The notes: generated from the letters alone by a model not told the origin. A stretch of DNA of 64,000 nt from Xanthomonas arboricola pv. juglandis (GCF_001013475.1 NZ_JZEF01000006.1:310001-374000), one strand, 5' to 3'; positions 8,485 to 18,444 are shown, counted from the stretch's first letter. Program-made: numbers and translations.

Positions 8485-9582
8485 ATGACCTTGCCACCTC
8501 CTTCCCCACCGCCACAGCATGGACGCGTCCGCGTGGCGCCCTTGCTGGGGATCGCCGCGATTGCCGGCGGCCTGGCGGTTGCGTTCGCCTGGACCGCCGG
8601 CTGGATCGGTGGCGACCGGCTGACCGCCGCGCGCATGACCGACACCATCGAGGCCAGCGGGCCGCCGCATCCGGGCTTTCGCCGCGCACATACCAAGGGC
8701 GTGTGTGTGAGCGGGGACTTCAAGGCCAGCGGCAAGGCCGCCTGGCTGTCGTCGGCACGCATCTTCAGCCAGGCCAGCACGCCGGTGCTCGGGCGTTTGT
8801 CGATCGGCGGCGGCGACCCGCATGGCGCCGATGGTGCGGCACGCGTACGCAGCATGGCATTGCTGTTGCGCAGCGACGACGGGCAGGAATGGCGCACCGC
8901 GATGAACAGCTTTCCGTTCTTCGTGGTGGCCACACCGGCCGGTTTCCAGGCATTGAACGTGGCATCCCGGCCGGACCCGGCCACCGGCAAGCCAGACCCG
9001 GCCAAGCTGGCCGCGTTCGGCAAGCAGTATCCGGAAGCAGCCAAGTTCCAGCAGTGGGCCAAGACCGCACCGTGGTCCGACAGCTGGGCCAATACGCAAT
9101 ACAACGGGGTGAATGCGTTCCGCGCGATTGCCGCCGATGGACGCGAGCGCTACATCCGCTGGTCGATGCGTCCGCATACCCCGTTCCAGGAGCTCAGCGC
9201 CGAGCAGCGCGCGCAGGCCGATGGCGATTTTCTCGCCACCGATCTGGACACGCGCCTGGCGCAGGGGCCGCTGCGTTGGGACCTGGTGCTGACCGTGGCC
9301 GAGCCGGGCGATGCGGTGGACGATCCCTCGCAGCCATGGCCGGAAAGCCGCAAGCAGATCGTCGCCGGCACGGTGTCGATCGATCATGCCGAGCCGCAGG
9401 CCACCGGCCCGTGCCGCGACCTGAATTACGACCCGCTGATCCTGCCCAAGGGCATCGCCGGATCCAACGACCCGATCCTGGCGGCGCGCTCGTCGGTGTA
9501 TTCGCAATCGTTCAACCGACGCGAGCATGAGATCGCCAATGGCACAGGTAGCGCCGCCACCGGCCAGGGAGCACGCCAATGA
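8485..9582 (+). CDS. SrpA-type catalase-related peroxidase, membrane-anchored
   Basis: A 365-residue protein with one N-terminal hydrophobic segment (about residues 16-38) that places the enzyme in the periplasm. The catalase core is the short SrpA-like form: FRRAHTKGV supplies the distal His, NTQYNGVNAF the conserved Asn region, and ARSSVYSQSFNRR the proximal heme-ligand Tyr. A GGAGC ribosome site precedes the ATG. The stop overlaps the cytochrome b561 start by four bases. Family knowledge: these enzymes use organic peroxides and H2O2; inference: electrons could come from the b561 partner, making it a quinol-fed peroxidase. Confidence 0.88.
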   Translation: MTLPPPSPPPQHGRVRVAPLLGIAAIAGGLAVAFAWTAGWIGGDRLTAARMTDTIEASGPPHPGFRRAHTKGVCVSGDFKASGKAAWLSSARIFSQASTPVLGRLSIGGGDPHGADGAARVRSMALLLRSDDGQEWRTAMNSFPFFVVATPAGFQALNVASRPDPATGKPDPAKLAAFGKQYPEAAKFQQWAKTAPWSDSWANTQYNGVNAFRAIAADGRERYIRWSMRPHTPFQELSAEQRAQADGDFLATDLDTRLAQGPLRWDLVLTVAEPGDAVDDPSQPWPESRKQIVAGTVSIDHAEPQATGPCRDLNYDPLILPKGIAGSNDPILAARSSVYSQSFNRREHEIANGTGSAATGQGARQ

Positions 9583-10121
9583 GCAGCCACACCCACTTCA
9601 ACTTGCCCGCACGCGTGCTGCATTGGTTGATGGCCGCGATGATCCTGACCATGCTGTTCGTCGGCGTGGGTATGGTGGCTTCGGTGACGCAGCGGCCGTG
9701 GTTGATCGATCTGCATCGCCCCTTGGGCATTGCGATCCTGATCCTTGCGGTGCTGCGGCTGATCAATCGCCTGCGCAACCGCCCGCCGCCGCTGCCGGCC
9801 GACCTGCCGGCCTGGCAGAAGGCCGCGGCGACCGCTTCGCACTGGTTGTTGTATGCGCTGATGCTGGGCATGCCGTTGATCGGCTGGGCGATGCTGTCGG
9901 CCGGCGCTTATCCGATCGTGCTGTGGCCGGGCGCGAACCTGCCGGCGATCGCGCCGCACGATCCTGCGCTGTACGCCTGGTTGCGGAGCGCGCACGGCTG
10001 GTTGGCGTACCTGTTGTTCGTCACCGTGCTGGGGCATCTGAGCGCGGCGCTGTTCCATGCCTGGGTGCGCCGCGATGGCGTGTTTTCCAGCATGGCGCGT
10101 GGCGAGCGGTCTGCGCGTTGA
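9579..10121 (+). CDS. Cytochrome b561 family protein
   Basis: A 180-residue integral membrane protein with four helices. Candidate heme-ligand histidines lie in ARVLHWLMA near residue 12, in DLHRPLG, in ASHWLLYALMLGMP and in SAHGWLAYLLF, the spacing of YodB/CybB-type b561 proteins. It is translationally coupled to the catalase gene. It would carry electrons from the quinol pool across the membrane, presumably to the periplasmic catalase-like enzyme. Both genes sit behind the ECF-type promoter. Confidence 0.9.
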   Translation: MSSHTHFNLPARVLHWLMAAMILTMLFVGVGMVASVTQRPWLIDLHRPLGIAILILAVLRLINRLRNRPPPLPADLPAWQKAAATASHWLLYALMLGMPLIGWAMLSAGAYPIVLWPGANLPAIAPHDPALYAWLRSAHGWLAYLLFVTVLGHLSAALFHAWVRRDGVFSSMARGERSAR

Positions 10122-10137
10122 TGGATGGCTGCTGGCT

Positions 10138-10274
10138 CCCTTCTCCTGCCGGGAGAAGGTGCCCCGCAGGGGCGGATGCGGGTACGGGCGAAGCATCGGG
10201 TTGACCGCCGTCTGGAGTGGCGTTGCCCCGTACCCTCACCCCAACCCCTAGCCCGATGGGAGAGGGGCTAGGAT
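10138..10274. repeat. Intergenic palindromic repeat element
   Basis: It contains a CTTCTCC/GGAGAAG hairpin, a GGGTACGGGC and GCCCCGTACCC pair, and a perfect 8-bp stem CCTAGCCC/GGGCTAGG (10247-10254 and 10265-10272). The composition (CCCTTCTCC, ACCCCAACCCCTAGCCC) is that of repeats scattered between genes in Xanthomonas. It separates the convergent b561 and ThuA genes and may terminate transcription from both. Confidence 0.6.
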
Positions 10275-11063
10275 TTAACGCTGGCGTTTTGTCTTGGCCG
10301 CTGGCACGGATGCTTCGATGCCCTTGCCGGTGGCGGCCCAGTAAATCCCGCCGTACAGATGCTCCAGGTAGCGCGGGTCGTTGTAGGCCTCGGCCAGATG
10401 GCCGAGCGCGGTGGCGAACACGCGGCCGCCTTCGAAGTGGTGATACCAGGCCACCGGGTGCTGCTTGCCCATGCCCTTGGCCACCTGGCCCGGCCAGATC
10501 AGCGTGGGGTCGTAGCTGGTTTCGTCCACCGTCATCAGCGTGACCAGGTCGTCGCTGTATGGCGGATCGTATTCGTACCATTCGTCGGTCCACACCCAGC
10601 GCGCGGGCAGGCCGGCAGTGGCCGGGAAGTTGGCGTCCACCACGTCGACCATCGCGGTCTGCATGTACGGATGGGTGCGGAACGAGCGGCCGATCAGGTG
10701 GTCGTACCACTGCCAGTCGCCGCGCTTGATCGCAAACGCCTTGTGCACCGCCACCACGCCGCCGCCGTTGCGCACGTAGGCCTGAAAGTTCGCACGCTGC
10801 GTGGGATCCAGATCGGTAGCCGGCGTATTGAGCAGCACGATCGCCGCGTATTGCGATAGATCGCCATCGAAGGCCTTGGCATTCCACGCCCATACCAACT
10901 CGACATAATGCTTGCGCGCCATCGCTTCGAATTGCGGCTTGGCGACCGGGATATAGTCGTGGTGATACTGGTTGGGAATCGCTGCCACCAGGATCTTGAA
11001 CTGCTCGGCAGACGCGTTGAATGCGCACACCATCAGCAGGCCCAACAGCCACAGGGATTTCAT
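10275..11063 (-). CDS. Secreted ThuA-domain protein
   Basis: A 262-residue protein with a clear signal peptide (MKSLWLLGLLMVCAFNASA) and a single ThuA domain: GGGVVAVHKAF and SFRTHPYM, then TDEWYEYDPPY and PVAWYHHFEGGRVF, with the closing GHLAEAYNDPRYLEHLYGG block. The frame is open to 11216, but the signal peptide fixes the start at 11063. ThuA proteins have a class I glutamine-amidotransferase-like fold and are linked to sugar metabolism; no reaction is known. Being exported, it is more likely to act on extracytoplasmic saccharides. Confidence 0.85.
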   Translation of the reverse strand: MKSLWLLGLLMVCAFNASAEQFKILVAAIPNQYHHDYIPVAKPQFEAMARKHYVELVWAWNAKAFDGDLSQYAAIVLLNTPATDLDPTQRANFQAYVRNGGGVVAVHKAFAIKRGDWQWYDHLIGRSFRTHPYMQTAMVDVVDANFPATAGLPARWVWTDEWYEYDPPYSDDLVTLMTVDETSYDPTLIWPGQVAKGMGKQHPVAWYHHFEGGRVFATALGHLAEAYNDPRYLEHLYGGIYWAATGKGIEASVPAAKTKRQR

Positions 11064-11239
11064 GCCGTTCGCTCGCAGGGATCGTTCTGGCCCGGCAGTG
11101 TACCCGCGCCTGCGCGGCATGCTTTTCGCGTTATTTGGAATAGCGGCAGGCGGCAATGCACAACGGATACGCGGCAATGCGCAGCCCATGCCATCCAGTG
11201 CTGCGCTCGCTGGCAACGCAACGCGTCTGCGTCACTGCT

Positions 11240-11842
11240 TCACAGCCAGCCTTTCTGCCGCGCCAGCCGATACGCTTCGATGCGATTGGCCACGCCCAGC
11301 TTGCCGATGCATTCGGACAGGTAATTGCGCACCGTGCCATGCGACAACTGCAACTGCTGCGCGATCTCGCTGGCCGAGCGGCCTTCGCCGGCCAGCCGCA
11401 ACACCGTGCGCTCGCGTTCGCTCAAGGGATCGGCTTCCACCCAGGCGTCCAGCGCCAGTTGCGGGTCGATCACCCGCCCGCCACGCTGCACCTGACGCAG
11501 GGCGCCGACCAGTTGTTCGGCCGGCGCGTCCTTGAGCAGATACGCCGCCACACCGGCATCCAGCGCGCGGCGTAAAAATCCCGGGCGGGCGAAGGTGGTG
11601 ACGATCATCACCCGCAGCGGCAGCGCCTGGCGCTGGATGCGCTGGGCCAGCTCCAGGCCGGTCAGGCCGGGCATTTCGATATCGGTGATCAGCACGTCCG
11701 GCTGCAGGCGTTGCAGCTCGCGCCAGGCAGTTTCGCCATCGCCTGCGCTGCCGACCACCTCGATATCGTCTTCCAGCCCAAGCAAGGCGACCAACGCGCC
11801 ACGCAGCAGCGCCTGGTCTTCGGCCAACAACACCCGGATCAT
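11240..11842 (-). CDS. NarL/DesR-type response regulator
   Basis: A 200-residue regulator with a receiver domain (acidic pocket AED at residues 8-10, phospho-Asp in VLITDIEMPG, Thr in IVTTFARP, Lys in YLLKDAP) and a C-terminal LuxR-type helix-turn-helix (LSERERTVLRLAGEGRSASE through GTVRNYLS). It lies directly downstream of a DesK-like sensor kinase gene. A likely target is the divergent ABC efflux operon, which has a palindrome in its upstream region. Confidence 0.92.
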   Translation of the reverse strand: MIRVLLAEDQALLRGALVALLGLEDDIEVVGSAGDGETAWRELQRLQPDVLITDIEMPGLTGLELAQRIQRQALPLRVMIVTTFARPGFLRRALDAGVAAYLLKDAPAEQLVGALRQVQRGGRVIDPQLALDAWVEADPLSERERTVLRLAGEGRSASEIAQQLQLSHGTVRNYLSECIGKLGVANRIEAYRLARQKGWL

Positions 11843-11933
11843 CGCGCGCGCTCATATGCAGACAACGGTGGCGCACGATAGCAGCGCTTGGGCCCGCCGT
11901 GCATTGCGTGCAATGCAGTGGACGTGTGCGCGA

Positions 11934-13121
11934 TCAGCGCGACGGTGGCAGCAGCGGCACCGGCACTGGCGGCTGCGCGGTCGCCAGCGTGGGCTGCGGC
12001 AACGGCACGCTGGCGCGCAGGCGCATACCGCGCGGCAGCGCTTCCACCTCCAACGCGCCGCCCAGGCCGTGCAGGCGTGTGCGCATGCCGTCCAGGCCGT
12101 TGCCGGGCACGATCACCCCGCCACGCCCATCGTCGCTGATGTCCAGCACCGCCTGCTCGCCCTGCGCGCGCAGGCTCACGCGCATACGCCTGGCCTGCGC
12201 ATGCCGTTGCACATTGGTGGCCGCTTCGCGCACCACCAGTGCCAGTGCGGTTTCGTGTTCGGGCGGCAATGCCAGCGTTTCCAGCGCGTGTTCCAGCACG
12301 ATGCCGTCCATCTCCAGCAATACCCGCGCCGACGCCAGCTCGGCCACCAGCCCGGCGGCGCGAATGCCGGTGACCGCGCGCCGCACCTGCGCCAGGGCAT
12401 CGCGCGAAATCTGCGCCACCGCATCGATCTCGCCGCGCGCGGCCTGCGGATCGCGCGCGATCAGGCGCGCGGCCAGATCGGATTTGAGCGCCACCAGCGA
12501 CAAGGTGTGACCGAGCAGATCGTGCAGGTCGCGGCCGATACGCTCGCGCTCGGCGGTGGCGGCCAGCCGGCGCACTTCGTCCTGCGACAGGCGCAGCAAC
12601 GCGTCCTTGCGTTCGTTGATGCTGTACACCGCACCGACACCGGCCATGCCCAGCACCGACACCGGCAACCACACCAGCGATTGCAGGCGCATTCCCAGCC
12701 AGTGCGCCCAGCCCAGGTAGAGCACGTTCATCACCACCAGCATCGCGAAGTGCCGCCACAAGGCCTGCCGTGTGGACGGGGGCAGGCTCAGGCAGGCGAA
12801 GACGAAATAGCTGATCCCCGAGGGATACACCGGCAGCAACGCGGCACTGAGCACACCCATCGCCCAGGCATAGCGATACAGGGTGCCGCGCGGCGCCAGC
12901 AACATGCGCGCGTACAACAGCAGGAAGACCGGATACGACAGCAAGGTGCACAGCAGCCAGGTGCTGTCGTACCCGCGCGGGGAAAACACCGGCACCACGA
13001 ACACCCAGCTCGACCACAGCAGATGCACGCCATCCATCCACGGCGACTGGCCCTGCGCCAGCCGCGCGGCAACCTGCGAATTGGCGGCGGGGCGAAGCCA
13101 GGCGGGTAGCGACAAGCGCAT
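11934..13121 (-). CDS. DesK-like sensor histidine kinase
   Basis: A 395-residue kinase with five or six N-terminal membrane helices and almost no periplasmic domain, then a HisKA_3 dimerisation domain (RIGRDLHDLLGHTLSLVALK, phospho-His in DLHD) and an ATPase domain with REAATNVQRHA (N box) and SDDGRGG (G box). This is the plan of DesK/LiaS-like sensors that read the membrane. The C-terminus carries a Pro/Val-rich tail. I take the ATG at 13121; the frame is open to 13157. Confidence 0.9.
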   Translation of the reverse strand: MRLSLPAWLRPAANSQVAARLAQGQSPWMDGVHLLWSSWVFVVPVFSPRGYDSTWLLCTLLSYPVFLLLYARMLLAPRGTLYRYAWAMGVLSAALLPVYPSGISYFVFACLSLPPSTRQALWRHFAMLVVMNVLYLGWAHWLGMRLQSLVWLPVSVLGMAGVGAVYSINERKDALLRLSQDEVRRLAATAERERIGRDLHDLLGHTLSLVALKSDLAARLIARDPQAARGEIDAVAQISRDALAQVRRAVTGIRAAGLVAELASARVLLEMDGIVLEHALETLALPPEHETALALVVREAATNVQRHAQARRMRVSLRAQGEQAVLDISDDGRGGVIVPGNGLDGMRTRLHGLGGALEVEALPRGMRLRASVPLPQPTLATAQPPVPVPLLPPSR

Positions 13122-13239
13122 CGGGATGGGTCCATGTGAGTGATCGGATTCTGCCACTGACGGGCCCGACCGGGCGCCCGATGCTGCAGCCTCGCCGATC
13201 CTGGAAAGCGCGGCCAGTTGCCGCTGTCATGCGCGGCAG

Positions 13240-13253
13240 GTGACAGCTGTCAC
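13240..13253. promoter_or_regulatory. Perfect palindrome between two-component and efflux operons
   Basis: GTGACAGCTGTCAC is a perfect 14-bp palindrome (16 of 20 if extended), with another TGTCA half-site at 13225-13229. It is a good candidate operator for the NarL-type regulator encoded by the neighbouring operon. Related TGACAG/CTGTCA half-sites recur at 18306-18373. Confidence 0.5.
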
Positions 13254-13412
13254 TGGTGAATGCCGCCGCTGCGGTCGCATGCTGCACAGCACCTGGCAGC
13301 AGCGTTGGTCGCGCTACCGTTCGTCGCCGCAACCGCATTGGTGACTTCCGGCAGCTTGCGGCGGCGCCCGCGGCCGGTCACATTTTCGCGCAGCATCCCG
13401 TCCTGGTCCTCG

Positions 13413-14657
13413 ATGAATACTTCTGCCGATCTGCTCAAGCAACTCCGCATCGACCGCCAGCGTCCTGCCGCCCCCGAACCTGCACGGCGCGGCGGCTGGA
13501 TCATCGCCGCCGTGATCGTCATCGTGCTGCTGGCGGCCGCGGCGTGGTGGTTCACCCGCCGCCCGGTGGCGAAGGTGCAGACCGCAGCGGTGGTGGCGAT
13601 CAGCGCCGGCAGCAGCAGTGCCTCGGTGCTGGACGCATCGGGCTACGTGGTGGCGCGGCGCATGGCCACGGTGTCGGCGCAGGTCACCGGCAAGGTGCGT
13701 GAGGTGATGATCGAAGAAGGCATGCGCGTCGAACAAGGCCAGGTGATGGCCACGCTGGACCCGCTGGATGCCGATGCGCAGCGCACGCTGTCGGCATCGC
13801 AGCTGTCGGCCGCACGCAGCCAGGTCGACAACATGCAGGCGCAACTGGCAGTGGCCAATGCCGATGCGGCGCGGCTGCAATCGCTGGTCGGTGCGCAACT
13901 GGTGTCGCGCTCGCAGTACGAGCAGGCCACCGCACAGCGCGATGCCTTGCGCGCACAGCTGCAGAATGCGCAACGCAACGTGCGCGTGGCATCGGACCAG
14001 CTGGCGATCTCGGCGATCCGCTCGGACTTCAACGTGGTGCGTGCGCCGTTTGCCGGCGTGGTCACCGCCAAGGCCGCGCAGCCCGGCGAAATCGTCTCGC
14101 CGCTGTCGGCCGGCGGCGGCTTCACCCGCACCGGCATCGGCACCATCGTGGACATGGAATCGCTGGAGATCGAAGTGGAAGTGGGCGAGTCCTACATCGG
14201 CCGCGTGCAGCCGAAGATGCCGGTGGACGCGGTGCTCAACGCGTATCCGGAATGGAAGATTCCCGGCGAGGTGATCGCCATCATTCCCACCGCCGACCGC
14301 GGCAAGGCCACGGTGAAGGTGCGCGTGGCGCTCAAGCTCAAGGACCCGCGCATCGTGCCGGAAATGGGCGTGCGGGTGAGCTTTCTGGAACGGGCCAATA
14401 CGCAGGAGGCCAGCAAGCCGCAGGGCGTGCGCGTGCCGGCTGCGGCACTGGTCGAACGCGACACGCGCACGGTCGCGTTCGTAGTCGGCGAGCGCAACAC
14501 CGTCAGCATGAAGACGGTCACTCCCGGGGTGGTGATGGGCGAGGACCGCCAGGTGTTGTCGGGTTTGAGTGCGGGCGACAGCGTGGTGCTGGATCCGCCG
14601 CAAGGCCTGAAAGACGGCGACACGGTGGCCGAAGCCGACGCGGACGCTGCCGAGTAA
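13413..14657 (+). CDS. HlyD/MacA-type periplasmic adaptor of ABC efflux system
   Basis: A 414-residue membrane-fusion protein with a cytoplasmic N-terminus, one membrane helix (about residues 27-50), a split lipoyl-like domain, a coiled-coil hairpin (about 115-200, with repeated Gln/Ala/Leu heptads) and beta-barrel and membrane-proximal domains. It would bridge an inner-membrane ABC exporter to an outer-membrane channel. The frame is open back to 13260, but the start at 13413 fits the usual N-terminus. No outer-membrane factor gene lies nearby. Confidence 0.9.
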   Translation: MNTSADLLKQLRIDRQRPAAPEPARRGGWIIAAVIVIVLLAAAAWWFTRRPVAKVQTAAVVAISAGSSSASVLDASGYVVARRMATVSAQVTGKVREVMIEEGMRVEQGQVMATLDPLDADAQRTLSASQLSAARSQVDNMQAQLAVANADAARLQSLVGAQLVSRSQYEQATAQRDALRAQLQNAQRNVRVASDQLAISAIRSDFNVVRAPFAGVVTAKAAQPGEIVSPLSAGGGFTRTGIGTIVDMESLEIEVEVGESYIGRVQPKMPVDAVLNAYPEWKIPGEVIAIIPTADRGKATVKVRVALKLKDPRIVPEMGVRVSFLERANTQEASKPQGVRVPAAALVERDTRTVAFVVGERNTVSMKTVTPGVVMGEDRQVLSGLSAGDSVVLDPPQGLKDGDTVAEADADAAE

Positions 14658-15055
14658 CTGCGCCGGTAACTGCAGTCACCAGGTGGGCAGCGACGCCGCT
14701 CCGGGGAGCGCGGCGCCCACAGTGGCAGCAGTGGCGGATGCGGTCGTGGCACCTGGATGGCGCTGCGATCGCGCAAGGCAATGCAAGCACATAGCAACGA
14801 TTACAGCGGCGTCGGTGATCCACAGCCAGCGGCGTCATCGGTCAGTACAGAACTAGCCGCCTGCTTGTCGCCGCCATGCGTCGTCGCGCACGTCACCCAG
14901 CAGTTGCGTCTGTCGTCATCCAGCCTCGTACCGTCTTGCCGCCTCACCGTCACTGCATCGCCGTGTTGCCGTGTTGCCGTGTTGCCGCCTCATGCAATCG
15001 CGGTCGCCATGCCGCATCGCGCTTGCCTCTTTCCATTGCACCGTCAGGAGTCGCC
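14658..15055. other. 398-bp non-coding gap inside the efflux operon
   Basis: No gene is apparent between the adaptor and ATPase genes. It holds three perfect tandem copies of the 8-mer GTGTTGCC at 14963-14986 and a C-rich stretch just after the adaptor stop. The size is unusual for the middle of an otherwise tight operon, so a second promoter here is possible. Confidence 0.6.
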
Positions 15056-15745
<690 letters not shown>

Positions 15746-15757
15746 AGGAGTGATGCC

Positions 15758-16918
15758 ATGAAGTATCTCTGGCTGGTGTGGGCGCAGTTGTTCCGCAGCA
15801 AGACCCGCACCTTGTTGACGCTGTTGTCGGTGGTGGCGGCATTTTTGTTGTTCGGCATGCTCGATTCGGTGCGCGTGGCCTTCACCTCCGGCGGCAATGT
15901 CAGCGGTGTGGACCGGCTGGTGGTCGCTTCGCGTTTGTCGATTACGCAATCACTGCCGATCAGCCTGGAATCGCAGATCCGCAGCGTGCCGGGCGTGCGC
16001 GATGTGACCTCGGCGATGTGGTTCGGCGGTATTTATCGCGACCTGAAGAACTTCTTCCCCAACTTCTCGGTGGCGCCCAACTTCTTCGACGTCTACAGCG
16101 AGTACGAACTGCCCAGGGAGCAGCTCAAGGCGTTCCAGACCACGCGCACCGGCGCCATCGTCGGCGAGACCCTGGCCAAGGCCAATGGCTGGAAGATCGG
16201 CGACACCATTCCGCTGCAGGCCACCATCTTCCCGCGTGGCGGCAGCAACGACTGGCCGCTGCAACTGGTCGGCATCTTCCGCATGAAGGACCGCGCGGTG
16301 GCGGCCAACCAGGAACGCCAGTTGATGATGAACTGGAAATACTTCGACGAGTCCAACGACTACATCAAGAGCAAGGTCAGCTGGTACACCGTGACGTTGC
16401 GCAGTGCCGACCAGGCCTCGCGCGTGGCGCAGGCGATCGACGCGTTGTCGGCCAACTCCGATCATGAAACCAAGTCGCAGACCGAATCGGCGTTCCAGCA
16501 GGCCTTCATCAAACAGTTCGCCGATATCGGCCTGATCGTCACCTCGATCATGGCCGCGGTGTTCTTCACCTTGTTGCTGCTGACCGGCAACACCATGGCG
16601 CAGGCGGTGCGCGAGCGCATACCGGAGCTGGCCACGCTCAAGACGCTGGGCTTTCAGGACCGCACCGTGTTGAGTCTGGTGATGGTGGAGTCGGTGCTGT
16701 TGATCGGCCTGGGCGGGTTGATCGGCATGGGTCTGGCGTCGCTGGTGATCCCGCTGGTGGCCGCACGCAGCGGCGGGGTGATGCCGGTGCAGGGCGTGCC
16801 GCTGCAGACCTGGTTGGTCGGGCTGGGCCTGATGGCCGGCATCGGCATCGTGGTGGGTGTGCTGCCGGCGCGACGCGCGCAGCGCTTGAAGATCGTCGAT
16901 GCCCTCGCCGGCCGCTGA
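15758..16918 (+). CDS. FtsX/MacB-type ABC permease, first copy
   Basis: A 386-residue permease with one N-terminal helix, a large periplasmic domain (about residues 45-260) and three C-terminal helices carrying the FtsX signature (VRERIPELATLKTLGF, then helices to LPARRAQRLKIVDALAGR). An AAAGGAG site follows the ATPase stop by a few bases. With the second permease it should form a heterodimeric exporter of the mechanotransmission (MacB-like) type, driving substrates from the periplasm through the adaptor. The substrate is unknown. Confidence 0.9.
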   Translation: MKYLWLVWAQLFRSKTRTLLTLLSVVAAFLLFGMLDSVRVAFTSGGNVSGVDRLVVASRLSITQSLPISLESQIRSVPGVRDVTSAMWFGGIYRDLKNFFPNFSVAPNFFDVYSEYELPREQLKAFQTTRTGAIVGETLAKANGWKIGDTIPLQATIFPRGGSNDWPLQLVGIFRMKDRAVAANQERQLMMNWKYFDESNDYIKSKVSWYTVTLRSADQASRVAQAIDALSANSDHETKSQTESAFQQAFIKQFADIGLIVTSIMAAVFFTLLLLTGNTMAQAVRERIPELATLKTLGFQDRTVLSLVMVESVLLIGLGGLIGMGLASLVIPLVAARSGGVMPVQGVPLQTWLVGLGLMAGIGIVVGVLPARRAQRLKIVDALAGR

Positions 16919-16931
16919 CAGGAGCAGGCAA

Positions 16932-18251
16932 ATGCAAACCCAATGGAAGAACCGTCTGGTCAATCTGCTGTCGGTCGTGTCGCTGGCCGTCGGGTTGGCC
17001 GTGTGGATCGCGCTGCCGTGGATCGGCGTGCTGGTCGCCGCCGCCTTGCTGGCGGTGTGGCTGGTTGTCACGCGCAGCGGCCGGCTGTCGTTGGCCGCTG
17101 CACGTATCGGCATCGCCACGCTGCCGCAACGCTGGGGTGCCAGCTCGGTGATCGTGGTCGGCATCGCCGGTGTGGTCGGCGTGCTGGTGGCGATGCTGGC
17201 GATGGGCCAGGGGTTTCAGGCCACGCTCAACAGCACCGGCGACGACACCACCGCGATTGTTCTGCGCGGCGGCTCGCAGGCCGAAACCAACTCGGTGATC
17301 ACCCGCGACCTGGTGCCGCTGATCGGCAGCCTGCCCGGCATCGCCGCCGATGCCAGAGGCCGCCCGCTGCTGTCGCCGGAGCTCTCGCAGGTGGTCAACA
17401 TCGCCTCCAGATCCGATGGCACCGACGTCAACGCGCAACTGCGTGGCGTGGGCGAACAGGCCTGGGCGGTGCACGACAAGGTCAAGCTGGTGCAGGGCCG
17501 GCGCTTCACCCCCGGCCTGCGCGAGATCGTGGTCGGCAAAGGCGCGTTGACTCAGTTCCGCGGACTGCAGCTGGGCAAGACGCTCACCCTCGGCAGCCAG
17601 CAATGGACCGTGGTCGGCGTGTTCGCCTCCGGCGATGCGCACGATTCGGAGCTGTGGACCGATGCGCAGACACTGGCCACCACCTACAACCGCAGCGCCT
17701 ACCAGTCGATCAGCGTGCGCACCGCCGGCAAGGCCGGTTTCAGCCAGTTCAAGACCGCCATGGCCGCCGATCCGCGGCTCAAACTGGATGTGGAAACCAC
17801 CCGTGCCTACTACGGCAAACAGGGCGGTGGCTTGAACAGGTTGATCAGCATCCTGGGCACGGTGATCGGCGCGATCATGGCGGTGGGCGCGGTGTTCGGC
17901 GCGCTCAACACCATGTATGCGGCGGTGGCCACGCGCGCGCGCGAGATCGCCACGATGCGCGCGATCGGTTTCCGCGGCACGCCGGTGATCATGGCGCTGA
18001 TGCTGGAGACCATGCTGCTGGCGCTGCTGGGCGGCTTGCTCGGTGGCCTGATCGCCTGGGCCATCTTCAATGGCTACAGCGTGTCCACGCTGGGCAGCAA
18101 CTTCAGCCAGATCGTGTTCCAGTTCAAGGTCTCGCCGGAGCTGTTGTGGAGCGGGCTCAAATGGGCACTGGGCATTGGCCTGGTCGGCGGGCTGTTCCCG
18201 GCCTTGCGCGCGGCGCGGTTGCCGATCACCACTGCCTTGCGTGAGGTGTAG
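16932..18251 (+). CDS. FtsX/MacB-type ABC permease, second copy
   Basis: A 439-residue permease of the same topology as the gene before it but with an extra hydrophobic pair at the N-terminus (about residues 10-45). The C-terminal FtsX domain reads AVATRAREIATMRAIGFRGT and ends with FPALRAARLPITTALREV. An ACAGGAG site precedes the ATG at 16932. The pair of unequal permeases, the ATPase and the adaptor form a complete tripartite efflux inner-membrane part. Confidence 0.9.
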   Translation: MQTQWKNRLVNLLSVVSLAVGLAVWIALPWIGVLVAAALLAVWLVVTRSGRLSLAAARIGIATLPQRWGASSVIVVGIAGVVGVLVAMLAMGQGFQATLNSTGDDTTAIVLRGGSQAETNSVITRDLVPLIGSLPGIAADARGRPLLSPELSQVVNIASRSDGTDVNAQLRGVGEQAWAVHDKVKLVQGRRFTPGLREIVVGKGALTQFRGLQLGKTLTLGSQQWTVVGVFASGDAHDSELWTDAQTLATTYNRSAYQSISVRTAGKAGFSQFKTAMAADPRLKLDVETTRAYYGKQGGGLNRLISILGTVIGAIMAVGAVFGALNTMYAAVATRAREIATMRAIGFRGTPVIMALMLETMLLALLGGLLGGLIAWAIFNGYSVSTLGSNFSQIVFQFKVSPELLWSGLKWALGIGLVGGLFPALRAARLPITTALREV

Positions 18252-18270
18252 CGCGGGCCTTGGCCCGCCG

Positions 18271-18300
18271 GGAATCGGGAATCGGGAATCGGGAGTGGGG
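18271..18300. repeat. GGGAATCGGGAATCG repeat, second copy
   Basis: Three head-to-tail GGGAATCG-type units and a degenerate fourth follow the efflux operon. They match the arms of the inverted repeat at 4748-4832. Here only one orientation is present, so it is a half-element. Confidence 0.65.
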
Positions 18301-18444
18301 ATTGGTGACAGCCAAAGCGGAGCAAGTGCGCTGCTGCGGCTGAACGCAGTGCGGGCTGTCATCGTTCTGTCACTGCACTGCGGTAGATGCGCGGGGCGGG
18401 CAGGTCGTAGGCTGCCCGGCCGTTGCATCCATCGATCTTCGCCC

